NCBI GenBank assembly: GCA_946547105.1
Contig: CAMNOV010000001.1
Location: 1 to 64,000, forward strand
DNA: 64,000 nt
Source of the DNA: an uncultured Clostridia bacterium
GTDB lineage: Bacteria > Bacillota > Clostridia > Oscillospirales > Oscillospiraceae
Reading direction: 5' to 3'
Of this stretch, positions 40,280-50,713 are shown piece by piece. Below the pieces are notes generated by a model, which was given only the letters and a program-made list of their open reading frames with translations, was not told the origin of the DNA and ran no database searches. The position numbers and the translations under genes are program-made. Position 1 is the first letter of the stretch, and the number at the start of each line of letters is the position of its first letter.

Positions 40280-42505
40280 ATGGACCAGAATGAGGAACTG
40301 CTTGAGCTGTCGGGTTCCGTCAGCTCGGTTATATATAAAAACGAAGAAAATGGCTATACGGTCCTGCGGCTTTTGGACGGCAGCGGAGAGACGGTCACCG
40401 TCGTCGGCTGTTTTCCCTATGCGTCTGTCGGCGAGTCCATGATCATCAGCGGCCGCTGGACCACGCACAACGTGCACGGCCGCCAGTTCAAGGCGGAATT
40501 TGCCCAGCGTCTGCTGCCGAACACAGAGCAGGATATCTATTCCTATTTGGCCGGCGGAACGATCAAAGGAGTCGGACCGGCCATGGCCTCTCTCATCGTG
40601 AACGAATTCGGAGAGCAGTCTCTTTCGATCATTGAAAACGAGCCGGAAAAGCTGGCTCGGATCCGCGGCATCAGCCTGAACAAGGCCCGTCAGATCTCCA
40701 AGGACTTTCGTCGCCAGGCCGGCATGCGCCGTCTGATGGAGTTCGTGTGCTCGTTCGGCCTGCGTCCGATCCTGGCCATGCGCGTCTATCGCTATTACGG
40801 AGACGGCGGCCTGGATCTGCTGCGCGATAATCCCTATCTGCTGGCTGCTGAGCATATCGGCGGCACCTTTGCCGAGGCGGATATCATGGCGCAGGAGATC
40901 GGGATCGATGCTTACAGCCCTAAACGAGTCAGCGCTGCAGTCTTGTTTGAACTGGTACATAACGCCGGCAACGGACACTGTTTTATTCCCCGGGAAAAGC
41001 TTGCCGCCATCACAGCGCAGCTGATCGGCGTGGAGCCGGAACGCGCGGACGAGAGTATCGGAACGCTGGCCGAAGGCGGTCAGTTGATCTGCGAAGATAT
41101 CGCAGGCTGTCACGCCTGTTATTTGCCTGTGCTCTACGAGGCTGAGGTCGGTTCTGCCGAGCGCCTGGCTTCCATGGCGAAGCGCCGTTTTCCCGATCGG
41201 ATGGATCTTGACGCATTGATTCGGTCGCTGGAAAAGGATCTGAATATCCATTATGCGCCCTTGCAGCGGCAGATCCTTGAACTTGCACTGCATCACCAGC
41301 TGGTCGTTCTGACCGGCGGTCCTGGTACCGGAAAAACAACGTCCGTACGTGCGATCCTGGCAATGTTTGACCGCCTCGGCGTCAAAACACTGCTTACAGC
41401 GCCGACCGGCCGTGCCGCCAAGCGCATGACAGAACTGACCGGGCGAGAGGCCTCAACAGTCCATCGTCTGCTGGAAGCCAAGTTTGCCGATGACGACGAG
41501 ACGCTGGTCTTTTCCAAAAATGCCAAGGATCCGCTGGACTGCGAAGCGGTGATCCTGGATGAGTGCAGCATGGTCGATATCCAGCTGATGCATGCATTGC
41601 TGGATGCACTGCCGCCGGATGCGCGCCTTGTCATGGTCGGCGACGCCGACCAACTGCCTTCCGTCGGTCCCGGCAATGTTTTTTCCGCTATCATCCGCAG
41701 CCAGGTCGTGGCAACAGTGCGATTGACGGAGATCTTCCGCCAGAAGGAAGACAGCCGCATCATCCGCAACGCCCACATGATCAACCGCGGCGAGCACCCG
41801 AATCTTTCGGAAAACACAGGTGATTTCTTCCGCCTCAAGCGTCTGCAGGCCGGCAGCAGCATCGACACGATCGTTGAGCTCGTGGCAACCCGGCTTCCCG
41901 ATAAAATGCATATTCCTCCGGAAGAAATTCAGGTGCTCTCTCCTACGAGAAAAGGGGAGCTTGGTACGGTCAATCTCAATCAGCGCCTGCAGCAGGCCTT
42001 GAATCCGCATGATGCGCAGAAACGGGAAAAGGCTTTCGGAGATATCATTTTCCGCGAAAACGATCGTGTGATGCAGATCAAAAACAATTACGACATCCTC
42101 TGGCAGAGCAGCGATCACAAAACGGTCGGTTCCGGAATTTTCAACGGAGATATCGGCCGGATCGTGCAGATCGATCCGGATGCCGAACAGCTGACCGTAG
42201 ACTTTGACGGACGGATCGCAAGCTACGGTTTCGATTCTCTGATCGAACTGGAGCATGCCTGGGCGATGACTGTCCACAAATCGCAGGGCAGCGAGTATCA
42301 GGCGGTCATTCTGGCTCTTTCCGCCGGGTCACAGATGCTGTTGACGCGTGACGTGCTGTATACCGCCGTGACCCGTGCGCGAAAGCTGCTGATCATGGTA
42401 GGCGACGATCAGACTGCTTACCAGATGATCGACAATTTCCGGCAGACCAAGCGCTATTCGGCGCTTCGCGTCCGCCTGCGCAGACTGAGCGGTGCGGAAG
42501 GATGA
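40280..42505 (+). CDS. recD2: ATP-dependent RecD-like DNA helicase (RecD2)
   Basis: VVLTGGPGTGKTTSVRAIL, LDECSMVD, helix-hairpin-helix N-terminus, VHKSQGSEYQAVI. Confidence 0.95.
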   Translation: MDQNEELLELSGSVSSVIYKNEENGYTVLRLLDGSGETVTVVGCFPYASVGESMIISGRWTTHNVHGRQFKAEFAQRLLPNTEQDIYSYLAGGTIKGVGPAMASLIVNEFGEQSLSIIENEPEKLARIRGISLNKARQISKDFRRQAGMRRLMEFVCSFGLRPILAMRVYRYYGDGGLDLLRDNPYLLAAEHIGGTFAEADIMAQEIGIDAYSPKRVSAAVLFELVHNAGNGHCFIPREKLAAITAQLIGVEPERADESIGTLAEGGQLICEDIAGCHACYLPVLYEAEVGSAERLASMAKRRFPDRMDLDALIRSLEKDLNIHYAPLQRQILELALHHQLVVLTGGPGTGKTTSVRAILAMFDRLGVKTLLTAPTGRAAKRMTELTGREASTVHRLLEAKFADDDETLVFSKNAKDPLDCEAVILDECSMVDIQLMHALLDALPPDARLVMVGDADQLPSVGPGNVFSAIIRSQVVATVRLTEIFRQKEDSRIIRNAHMINRGEHPNLSENTGDFFRLKRLQAGSSIDTIVELVATRLPDKMHIPPEEIQVLSPTRKGELGTVNLNQRLQQALNPHDAQKREKAFGDIIFRENDRVMQIKNNYDILWQSSDHKTVGSGIFNGDIGRIVQIDPDAEQLTVDFDGRIASYGFDSLIELEHAWAMTVHKSQGSEYQAVILALSAGSQMLLTRDVLYTAVTRARKLLIMVGDDQTAYQMIDNFRQTKRYSALRVRLRRLSGAEG

Positions 42506-43152
42506 AGCTTCTGCATGCTTTGCTGGATCTGATCTACCCGCCGCGCTGTGCCTTTTGCCATAAGCTTCTTCGGTATGAGGGAGAAACCGTCTGCAAAGAC
42601 TGCCTCTCCAAACTGCCGTATACTGGTGATTTGGCAGAGCAAACCGGCCTGAAACAGATCGAGAGATGTGTTTCGCCGCTCTTTTATGAAAACACGGTTC
42701 GAGACTCCCTGCATCGCTTCAAATTTGGGCAAAGAACAGGCTACGCTGGTATTTATGCGGGATTTATGGTAAAATCTATTGACGAAAACCAAATTTCCTG
42801 CGATATTATAAGTTGGGCTCCGGTGAGCAGGAAGAGACTGCGCAGCCGCGGCTACGATCAGTCCGAGCTGCTGGCCCGCGAGCTGTCCAGCCGACTGGGA
42901 CTTCCGTGCCGGCGTCTATTGGTCAAGCAGAAGCATACCATGCCGCAGTCGCGGATCAGGAATGCAGTGCAGAGGCGGGAAAACGTCAAGGGCGCTTATC
43001 GCTGCTGTGATCCCGAAGAAGCACGCGGTAAACGGATCCTGCTGGTCGACGATATCGTTACCTCCGGTTCCACTTTGTCCGAATGTGCCAAAATGCTGAA
43101 AGAAGCGGGCGCCGCTGAGATCTCGGCGGTTACCGTTGCGCGCAAACGATAG
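42502..43152 (+). CDS. comF: ComF family protein (phosphoribosyltransferase-like)
   Basis: YPPRCAFCHKLL...CKDCL zinc motif, RSRGYDQSELLARELS, ILLVDDIVTSGSTLSECA. Confidence 0.94.
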   Translation: MKLLHALLDLIYPPRCAFCHKLLRYEGETVCKDCLSKLPYTGDLAEQTGLKQIERCVSPLFYENTVRDSLHRFKFGQRTGYAGIYAGFMVKSIDENQISCDIISWAPVSRKRLRSRGYDQSELLARELSSRLGLPCRRLLVKQKHTMPQSRIRNAVQRRENVKGAYRCCDPEEARGKRILLVDDIVTSGSTLSECAKMLKEAGAAEISAVTVARKR

Positions 43153-43177
43153 AATAATATACAACGAGGTGCACGCC

Positions 43178-44206
43178 ATGAATTTGTTTGAGAAAGATAT
43201 AGCCATCGATATGGGTACTACGTCCACTCTGGTCTTTGAACAGGGGAAGGGCGTTGTGATGCGTGAGCCAACGGTCGTTGCGATCGACAAATATAACGGC
43301 AAGATCCTGAAAGTCGGTCAGGAGGCACAGAAGGTGCTCGGCCGCACGCCCGCGGATATCGTGGCGATCCACCCGGTCGAAGGAGGCGTCATTTCCGACT
43401 ACGACATGACCGCGCAGATGCTGCGCGAGCTCATCAGCCGCATCACCTCCTTCAGCTTCTTCAAGCCCTGCGTGCTGGCCTGTGTGCCCAGCAGCATCTC
43501 GGGCGTGGAGGAGCGCGCCATGATCGACGCCGCCATCGAAGCCGGCGCGAGAAAGGTCTATCTGCTTGAGACCGCCGTTGCAACCGCCATGGGCGCCGGT
43601 ATCGACATTTCCAAGGCAGACGGTCATATGATCATCGATATCGGCGGCGGCACCACGGAAGCGGCGGTCGTTTCCGCAGGCGGCGTTGTCGAATGCGAGT
43701 CCATCAAGGTGGCCGGCACCAGCTTTGACGAGGCGATCGTCCGCTATGTGCGCCGCAAACACAATCTGCTGATCGGCCTTGGAGCCGCCGAGGAGGTCAA
43801 GCGCAGTATCGGCTGTGTGATCCAGCGTCCGGACGTCGGCGTGGAGGAGGTTAAGGGCCGCAGCCTGACTAACGGTCTGCCCAAGACGGTGACGATCACT
43901 TCGAATGAACTGATCGAGGCGTTTGTCGAGCCGATGAATCAGATCCTCGACGCCATCCATGTCGTTTTAGAACGTACGCTGCCCCAGCTGGTCGGCGATC
44001 TTGACACCAACGGCATCGTTATGAGCGGCGGCGGCAGCCTGATTTACGGTATCGACCGCTTGATTGAGCGCAGCACCGGTATCCGTACGATCGTTGTCGA
44101 CGATCCCGTTTCCTGCGCGGCCTACGGCGCCGGCAAGATGCTCAAGCGGCTGGATCTGATGCAGGACGGAATGATGAACTTTGCGCGGAAACGTCAGCTG
44201 AAATAA
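43178..44206 (+). CDS. mreB: Rod shape-determining protein MreB/Mbl family
   Basis: IAIDMGTTSTLVFEQGKGVVMREPTVVAID, DIGGGTTEAAVVS, MSGGGSLIYGIDRLI. Confidence 0.94.
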   Translation: MNLFEKDIAIDMGTTSTLVFEQGKGVVMREPTVVAIDKYNGKILKVGQEAQKVLGRTPADIVAIHPVEGGVISDYDMTAQMLRELISRITSFSFFKPCVLACVPSSISGVEERAMIDAAIEAGARKVYLLETAVATAMGAGIDISKADGHMIIDIGGGTTEAAVVSAGGVVECESIKVAGTSFDEAIVRYVRRKHNLLIGLGAAEEVKRSIGCVIQRPDVGVEEVKGRSLTNGLPKTVTITSNELIEAFVEPMNQILDAIHVVLERTLPQLVGDLDTNGIVMSGGGSLIYGIDRLIERSTGIRTIVVDDPVSCAAYGAGKMLKRLDLMQDGMMNFARKRQLK

Positions 44207-44218
44207 TCATTAGGGAGC

Positions 44219-44959
44219 GTGGCTGGTTTGAAACTCCTTGATATGTTCAAAAAGAGCGAGCCGAAAGAGCCTCATTGTTCTGCGGTCATTGTCGCCGCCG
44301 GCTCTTCACAGCGCATGGGCAGCGACAAGCTGATGATGAAGCTGGGGGAGATCCCCGTGCTGGCCAGAACACTGCAGGCCTTTCAGTCTTCACCGCTCGT
44401 GGATGAGATCGTTGTTGTGACAAGGCTTGAAAAACTGGAGGAGACGGCCGATCTCTGCAAAGAATACGGCATTGAAAAGGTCAGCCGCGTGATTGCCGGC
44501 GGCAAGACGCGAACGGAATCTGCGCTTGCCGGTGTTTCGGAGGTTAGGCCTAACGCAAGGCTCATCGCCATCCATGACGGCGCCCGTCCCCTGGTCACAG
44601 CCGACCTTATCCTCCGCACGGTTTATGCCGCCGCCGAATATATGGCTGCCGCGCCCGCCGTTCCCAGCGTCGATACGCTGAAAGCCGTGGATACGGAAGG
44701 CCGTATCATCGGCACGGTGGATCGGGAGACTACGCTTCGCGTTCAGACGCCGCAGATCTTCCGTGCAGAGCTGATCAAAGGCGCGCTGACAAAGGCCGTG
44801 GAAAAAGGCATGACTCTGACGGACGACTGTGCAGCTGCAGAAATGATGGGCGTGCGCACGAAGACCGTACTGGGTGATGAGGACAACATCAAGATCACCA
44901 CACCGAGAGATATGCTGTTTGCAGCGGAAATCCTGAAAGAGCGGGGAGAGTATCTGTGA
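44219..44959 (+). CDS. ispD: 2-C-methyl-D-erythritol 4-phosphate cytidylyltransferase
   Basis: [33 protein letters not shown]. Confidence 0.95.
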   Translation: MAGLKLLDMFKKSEPKEPHCSAVIVAAGSSQRMGSDKLMMKLGEIPVLARTLQAFQSSPLVDEIVVVTRLEKLEETADLCKEYGIEKVSRVIAGGKTRTESALAGVSEVRPNARLIAIHDGARPLVTADLILRTVYAAAEYMAAAPAVPSVDTLKAVDTEGRIIGTVDRETTLRVQTPQIFRAELIKGALTKAVEKGMTLTDDCAAAEMMGVRTKTVLGDEDNIKITTPRDMLFAAEILKERGEYL

Positions 44960-45429
44960 GAATCGGACACGGTTATGACGTCCACCGCCTGGTTGAAGGC
45001 AGAAAGCTGATCCTCGGCGGCGTGGAGATTCCGTATGAAAAGGGGCTGCTCGGCCACTCCGATGCGGACGTCCTACTCCATGCGCTGATGGACGCGATGC
45101 TCGGGGCTGCGGCGCTCGGTGATATCGGCCGGCATTTCCCGGACAAGGATCCCGCCTATGCCGGGATCGACAGTACGGTGCTGCTGGCGCGCGTGAATGA
45201 TCTTCTGAAAGAAAAGAACTATAGCGTTGTCAATCTTGACTGTACGATCCTGGCGCAGCGGCCGAAGCTGATGCCGTATATCCCGAAGATGATCGAAACG
45301 ATCGCTTCCATTCTTGAAATACCGGCAGATTGCGTAAGCGTCAAAGCAACGACCGAAGAAGGCCTCGGCTTTACCGGCGAAGGCCTGGGGATCGCGGCGC
45401 ACGCAGTCGTCCTGCTTGAGAAAAACTGA
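44956..45429 (+). CDS. ispF: 2-C-methyl-D-erythritol 2,4-cyclodiphosphate synthase
   Basis: [43 protein letters not shown]. Confidence 0.97.
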   Translation: MRIGHGYDVHRLVEGRKLILGGVEIPYEKGLLGHSDADVLLHALMDAMLGAAALGDIGRHFPDKDPAYAGIDSTVLLARVNDLLKEKNYSVVNLDCTILAQRPKLMPYIPKMIETIASILEIPADCVSVKATTEEGLGFTGEGLGIAAHAVVLLEKN

Positions 45430-45488
45430 ATCGTACAAAGAGCCTGCTGAGCGCATACAATGGATTGAGCTCAGCGATGGGTATTTTA

Positions 45489-45528
45489 GGAAACAGCCGC
45501 AGAGCATTTGCTCTGCGGCTGTTTCTGT
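45489..45528 (+). terminator. Terminator after ispF
   Basis: aaacagccgcagagc-attt-gctctgcggctgttt. Confidence 0.85.
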
Positions 45529-45548
45529 CTATAAAGGGGATGTTCCAC

Positions 45549-45806
45549 ATGGAAAAGTATCTGATCATGTGCCGCTCCATGACACACGCGCAGCGAAGCC
45601 AGCGGCTTTTGGAAAGGAACGGGATCATGTCGTCTCTCATCAAAGCGCCGGTTTCCATGACGCGCTCCGGCTGCGGTTATGCGCTGATCCTCCGTCGGCA
45701 CGGGACGGATGGCGTTCGGATCTTAAAGGACGTCGGTTTGCTATCGGGGAAAGTCTATATAAAAACCGGTGACGACTGGAAGGAAGCGTCCTATGATCTA
45801 TCTTGA
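45549..45806 (+). CDS. DUF3343-type putative Se/S carrier-like protein
   Basis: MEKYLIMCRSMTHAQRSQRLLERNGI...SGCGYALILRR; overlaps the downstream aminotransferase-V gene. Confidence 0.8.
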   Translation: MEKYLIMCRSMTHAQRSQRLLERNGIMSSLIKAPVSMTRSGCGYALILRRHGTDGVRILKDVGLLSGKVYIKTGDDWKEASYDLS

Positions 45807-46902
45807 CAACGCAGCCACTACTTTCATCAAACCGCCGAGCGTTTACCGAGCCGTCCAGAAAGCGATGCTCTGTGCCTCCAATCCGGGAAGAGGCTCCCAT
45901 CAGAGCGCATTGAAAGCGGCTGGGATCGTGTATGATTGCCGGGAAGCTGCTGCCGATCTGTTTCATATGGATGATCCTTCGCGGGTGGTTTTTACCTACA
46001 ATGCCACGCATGCGCTGAATCTGGCGATCCGGTCGATCGTTCAGCCGGGGAGCCGCGTACTCGTCTCCGGATTTGAGCACAACGCGGTCATTCGTCCCCT
46101 GTATGCATTACAGGCCGACGTTCTTATCGCCGGGACGAAGCTGTTTGATCCGGCATCTGTTCTGGATGATTTCAGAAACAAAATCGAATCCGTCGATTCC
46201 GTCGTCTGTACGCATGTATCCAACGTATTCGGCTTTGAGCTTCCCATCAATGGGATCGCCTCTCTCTGTCAGGAAAAGAGCGTTCCGCTGATTATCGACG
46301 CCTCCCAGTCCGCCGGAGTGCTGGATATTGATATGGACAAACTGGGAGCGGCCTTTATCGCCATGCCCGGGCATAAGGCGCTGTTCGGACCGCAGGGGAC
46401 GGGGATATTGCTTTGCGGAAGGACGGGAGACCCCTTGCTCTTCGGCGGCACCGGCAGCGACAGCGTGAACCGGGATATGCCGGAAACGCTTCCTGAGCGC
46501 CTCGAAGCCGGTACGATGAACGTTCCCGGAATTGCCGGACTCCTGGCCGGCATCCGATATGTCCGCGATATCGGCACAGAGCAGATTCATGCCAGGGAAC
46601 AAAAGCTGATGGAAGTGCTGATCGATTCGATGTCGAAAATTCACGGCCTGCATCTGTATTTCGATCCGGCGGGATTTCAGGGCGGGATCCTCTCCTTTAC
46701 CGCAGACAGACTGGACAGCGAGAGCGTCAGTGAGTATTTGAGTCAAAAGGGGATCGCCGTTCGCGGCGGACTTCACTGCGCGCCGCTTGCGCATCAAAGC
46801 GCCGGTACCGCCGACGGAGGGACCGTCAGGATCAGTCTTTCGCCTTTCGTGACTCCGGAGCAGCTCATGTCGTCCTGTCGGATCCTTCGGGACATGTTTT
46901 GA
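45793..46902 (+). CDS. Aminotransferase class V / cysteine desulfurase family protein
   Basis: MIYLDNAATTFIKPPSV, SNPGRGSHQSA, MPGHKALFGPQGTG, VRGGLHCAPLAH catalytic Cys. Confidence 0.93.
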   Translation: MIYLDNAATTFIKPPSVYRAVQKAMLCASNPGRGSHQSALKAAGIVYDCREAAADLFHMDDPSRVVFTYNATHALNLAIRSIVQPGSRVLVSGFEHNAVIRPLYALQADVLIAGTKLFDPASVLDDFRNKIESVDSVVCTHVSNVFGFELPINGIASLCQEKSVPLIIDASQSAGVLDIDMDKLGAAFIAMPGHKALFGPQGTGILLCGRTGDPLLFGGTGSDSVNRDMPETLPERLEAGTMNVPGIAGLLAGIRYVRDIGTEQIHAREQKLMEVLIDSMSKIHGLHLYFDPAGFQGGILSFTADRLDSESVSEYLSQKGIAVRGGLHCAPLAHQSAGTADGGTVRISLSPFVTPEQLMSSCRILRDMF

Positions 46903-46929
46903 TTTTAAGAGAATTTATATCAATTCTAT

Positions 46930-46958
46930 TTGCCTTTTTCCCGCAGATGATCTATAAT
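46930..46958 (+). promoter_or_regulatory. Promoter for cdaA operon
   Basis: TTGCCT-17 nt-TATAAT. Confidence 0.6.
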
Positions 46959-47020
46959 AAAGTGATTATGTATGTTCAATAGCTTTATTTTTTATATGTC
47001 AGCGGAACGGAGAAAGACAG

Positions 47021-47884
47021 ATGGATGCCATACGCACAATGCTCAATCAGTCTCTGAATGTTTTATCGTCGATACAAGTCACCGATGTGATCGATATCCT
47101 GATCGTCGCATTTCTGATTTATAAGGTTTTTTCCCTTGTTCGCCGGACGAATTCCACCAACCTGGCCCGCGGTATTCTGATCCTGCTGGGTGTGTTTCTG
47201 CTTTCTGAAGTTCTTGGGCTCAAAATGATGCAGTTTTTGCTGCGCAGAGCCTTCGAGCTTGGATTGATCGCCCTGGTGATCCTGTTTCAGCCGGAGCTGC
47301 GCCGTTTGTTTGAACGGCTTGGCAGCAGCCTGAGCTCCGGCAAGGAGTCTTACGGCGGAACGATGGAAGCCGCCGTAGCGCAGACCGTTTTGGCCTGTTC
47401 CGAGATGTCCGCCAGCAAGACCGGAGCTCTCATTATTTTCGAGAGAAAGATTCAGCTGACCGATATCATGAGCACCGGCACGATCATCAACGCGGACGCT
47501 ACGGCAGAGCTGATTAAAAATATCTTTTTCAATAAAGCCCCCCTGCACGACGGCGCGCTGATCCTTCGCAACGGAAGGCTTGCCTCTGCCGGCTGTGTTC
47601 TTCCCCTGACCAAGAGCAACAACCTCAGCAAGGACCTCGGCATGCGCCATCGGGCCGGTATCGGTCTGAGCGAGCAGTCAGACGCTGTCATCATCATTGT
47701 TTCAGAGGAAACGGGTTCCATTTCCGTAGCGATCGAAGGCATGCTCAAGCGCCATCTGTCCGCCTCGACCCTTGACAAGATCCTGCGCAGCGAATTGATT
47801 CCCGAAAGCGATGAAGAGCGGAAGAAGGGCTTACTGCCCTGGATCAAGAACACCTTTCTGAGGAAAAAACATGAAAAAGAATAA
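47021..47884 (+). CDS. cdaA: Diadenylate cyclase CdaA (DAC domain)
   Basis: Three TMs, LHDGALIL (DGA), GMRHRAGIGLSEQSDA (RHR), VSEETGSIS. Confidence 0.96.
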   Translation: MDAIRTMLNQSLNVLSSIQVTDVIDILIVAFLIYKVFSLVRRTNSTNLARGILILLGVFLLSEVLGLKMMQFLLRRAFELGLIALVILFQPELRRLFERLGSSLSSGKESYGGTMEAAVAQTVLACSEMSASKTGALIIFERKIQLTDIMSTGTIINADATAELIKNIFFNKAPLHDGALILRNGRLASAGCVLPLTKSNNLSKDLGMRHRAGIGLSEQSDAVIIIVSEETGSISVAIEGMLKRHLSASTLDKILRSELIPESDEERKKGLLPWIKNTFLRKKHEKE

Positions 47885-49142
47885 TTTTCTGAAAAATATC
47901 ACCAACAGCCCGATCCTTTGGATCGTCCTGTCACTGCTGATCGCCGTATTCATGTGGACCTACGTCGCGTCTCAGGATACGGAAGAATTCAAAAAAACCT
48001 TTACCGGCGTTCGGGTTCAGCTGGTTGGGGAAGATATCCTGCGCAACTCGCGCAACATGGTCATCACCAACGTCAGTACGCCTACGGTCAACGTTGAGAT
48101 CGTCGGTCCGCGCCGGATCGTAAGCGCGCTGGATGAGGATGATCTTGTGGCTCAGATCGACGTCAGCAAGCTTACGCTGGCCGCCGTTACGACGCAGACT
48201 TATAAGATCATTTTCCCGGACGGCACGGATACCAGTTCTCTGAGCACGCTGAGCCGGACGCCCGAAACCGTCGTCTTCACAGTATCCGAGCTGATCGAAA
48301 AGCAGATCCCTGTCAGAGGCAGCTTCGAGGGCACTTCGCTGGAAGGCTATGTGGCCGAGGCACCTGTTTTTACACCGGCAACGATCACGGTCTCCGGGCC
48401 TGAAATCTATCTGAAAAATATCAAATACGCCTGGCTGACCTTCGGCGCCGGAGAAGAGGTCGACCACACGATCACAAGGACGGTTCCTTTTGTTCTGCGC
48501 GACAATAACGACGAGGATTTCTACAATGAAATGATCACTTGCGATACGAATGAAATCGAAGCAAGGCTGACCATCATTCGTCAGAAGACGATCCCGCTGC
48601 AAGTCAGCATTGAGTATGCCTCCGGCGCGACTCCAGAAAACACGCGCGTCACGATCGAGCCTGAATCCATCACGCTGTCCGGCGATTCCGAACTGCTGGA
48701 CGCCATGAATCAGATCGTTCTGGCCACAATCAATACCAAGAGCTTTTCCTCCACCTTTACCGAAACCTATCTGATCCGGATCGACGACGGTCTGGTCAAT
48801 CAGTCCGGCGTAACGGAGGCCAAGGTCACGGTCGAGTTGACGGATCTGGTTTCCGATAAGTTCATCATCCGCAACATCGCCTATACCAATCTTACGGAAG
48901 GATATGAAGCGGAGCTTATCACCAGTGCCATCACTGTTACTTTGCGCGGTCCGGAAGAGCAGATCATGGCGCTGAAGGCAGAAAACATCCGCGCCGTTGT
49001 CGACCTGGAGGACTATCTGAATTCTACCGGCACCTTCAATCTTACGCCGAAAATCTATGTCGACGGTTTTCCTGACGTCGGAGAAGTCGGGGAGGTCCCG
49101 CAGATCTCGATTGCGCTGAAAGAAGCGGAGGGGAACACATGA
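47871..49142 (+). CDS. cdaR: YbbR-domain protein, CdaA regulator CdaR
   Basis: N-terminal TM then YbbR repeats (VNVEIVGPRRIVSALDEDDLVAQIDVSK); overlaps cdaA. Confidence 0.9.
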   Translation: MKKNNFLKNITNSPILWIVLSLLIAVFMWTYVASQDTEEFKKTFTGVRVQLVGEDILRNSRNMVITNVSTPTVNVEIVGPRRIVSALDEDDLVAQIDVSKLTLAAVTTQTYKIIFPDGTDTSSLSTLSRTPETVVFTVSELIEKQIPVRGSFEGTSLEGYVAEAPVFTPATITVSGPEIYLKNIKYAWLTFGAGEEVDHTITRTVPFVLRDNNDEDFYNEMITCDTNEIEARLTIIRQKTIPLQVSIEYASGATPENTRVTIEPESITLSGDSELLDAMNQIVLATINTKSFSSTFTETYLIRIDDGLVNQSGVTEAKVTVELTDLVSDKFIIRNIAYTNLTEGYEAELITSAITVTLRGPEEQIMALKAENIRAVVDLEDYLNSTGTFNLTPKIYVDGFPDVGEVGEVPQISIALKEAEGNT

Positions 49143-49546
49143 CGCAGGAGGCAGTCGTAACCAAACTTCTTCCCGACGGCATGGCCGAAGTGGCCGTTAA
49201 GCGGACGACAGCCTGCGGCGGAAACTGCAGCAGCTGTGAAAGCTGCGTCTTTCAAAACGAACTGAAAACGCCCGCTTTGAACAGGATCCAGGCCCGTCCC
49301 GGTCAAAAAGTTATAATCGAAAGCCAGACCTCGCGTATTTTCAAAGCTGCGTTTCTGGTATATGTTTTTCCGCTCCTGTTTTTCCTGCTTGGCTACCTGC
49401 TTTCAGCCGCTCTTTCATTGGGGGAGACGGCAGGTATCATTTTCAGCTTTGTCGGTCTGATCATCGGCGCGGTGCTCGTCGTCCTCTCTCAGCGCCGTAT
49501 CCGGGAGAAAGACAAAATCACCTTTGAAATCATTGAATTTCTTTAA
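49139..49546 (+). CDS. SoxR-reducing system protein RseC family
   Basis: EVAVKRTTACGGNCSSCESCVF Cys motif, two TMs, VFPLLFFLLGYLL. Confidence 0.88.
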   Translation: MTQEAVVTKLLPDGMAEVAVKRTTACGGNCSSCESCVFQNELKTPALNRIQARPGQKVIIESQTSRIFKAAFLVYVFPLLFFLLGYLLSAALSLGETAGIIFSFVGLIIGAVLVVLSQRRIREKDKITFEIIEFL

Positions 49547-49561
49547 AGCACGGAGGCAAAT

Positions 49562-50440
49562 ATGATCAAAAGCATGACAGGCTACGGCAGCGCCAAGGGC
49601 AGCGTCGACGGCCTGGAAATCACCGTTGAACTGAAAAGCGTCAACAACCGCTTTCTGGATTGCTCCGTGCGGATGCCGCGCAGCTTCCTGTTTGCGGAAG
49701 ACGCTGTCAAAACCGCGGTACAGCGCCATATCAGCCGGGGTAAGGTCGACGTCTTCATCAGTGTGGATTCTTCACAGGCCGGCGATATGGCCGTCAAGGT
49801 CAATGAACCGCTCCTGAAAGGGTATATGGAGGCTCTGCGGCATATCGCCGAAGAATACGATCTTCCGAACGACCTTTCCGCTGTCAGCGTCAGCCGCTTT
49901 CCCGATGTGCTGGTCGTAGAAAAAAGGGAAATGGACGCTGAAGCCATTACGGCCGGTATTCGCGAGATCGCCGAACGGGCGCTGGATGATTTTGACGCCA
50001 TGCGCCTGCGCGAAGGAGAAAAGCTGCGGGACGATGTTCTCAACCGCCTTTCCGTGATCGACGGACTGGTTTTGACCGTAGAGCGCGAAGCGCCGAAAAC
50101 GGTGGAGGAGTACCGCAATCGACTGGAACAGAAAATGGCGGAGGTGCTCGGTACGGCCGGGATTGATGAAAACCGGATCCTCGCCGAAGCCGCGATCTTT
50201 GCCGATCATATTGCGGTTGATGAGGAGACCGTCCGTCTGCGCAGTCATATGGCTCAGCTGACGGGTATGATCAACGGTCAGTCTCCGATCGGACGCAAGA
50301 TCGATTTCTTGATCCAGGAATTCAACCGCGAAGCGAATACGACCGGCTCGAAATGCCAGAATTCCGAGATCGCGCACGTGGTGGTCGATCTCAAATCCGA
50401 AATCGAAAAGATCCGCGAGCAGATCCAGAACATCGAATAA
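49562..50440 (+). CDS. YicC family endoribonuclease-like protein
   Basis: MIKSMTGYGSAKG, ELKSVNNRFLDCSVRMPR, QEFNREANTTGSKCQNSEI. Confidence 0.95.
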   Translation: MIKSMTGYGSAKGSVDGLEITVELKSVNNRFLDCSVRMPRSFLFAEDAVKTAVQRHISRGKVDVFISVDSSQAGDMAVKVNEPLLKGYMEALRHIAEEYDLPNDLSAVSVSRFPDVLVVEKREMDAEAITAGIREIAERALDDFDAMRLREGEKLRDDVLNRLSVIDGLVLTVEREAPKTVEEYRNRLEQKMAEVLGTAGIDENRILAEAAIFADHIAVDEETVRLRSHMAQLTGMINGQSPIGRKIDFLIQEFNREANTTGSKCQNSEIAHVVVDLKSEIEKIREQIQNIE

Positions 50441-50449
50441 GGAGACGCC

Positions 50450-50713
50450 ATGAAGCTGATCAATATCGGTTTTGGAAATCTGATCTCAGCCGAACATACC
50501 ATCTCTATCGTCAGTCCCGAGTCTGCGCCGATCAAGAGGATGATCCAGGATCTGCGTGAAAAGGGGCTGCTGATCGACGCAAGCTTTGGCCGCAGCACCC
50601 GTGCTGTGATTTTGATGGACAGCGGCCATGGCGTTCTGTCCGCTTTGACCCCTGAGATCCTGTTTCAGCGTTTTGAAGACAAAACAGAGGAGGATTTGAA
50701 AGAGAATGAATGA
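50450..50713 (+). CDS. remA: Extracellular matrix regulator RemA (DUF370)
   Basis: [65 protein letters not shown]. Confidence 0.95.
   Translation: MKLINIGFGNLISAEHTISIVSPESAPIKRMIQDLREKGLLIDASFGRSTRAVILMDSGHGVLSALTPEILFQRFEDKTEEDLKENE

Noticed and set aside
37404-42277. Long minus-strand ORFs antisense to uvrA and recD2 (e.g. 37404-38678, 38871-40142, 40265-41296)
   Set aside because: Antisense shadows of unambiguous uvrA/recD2 coding; no promoter or SD noted
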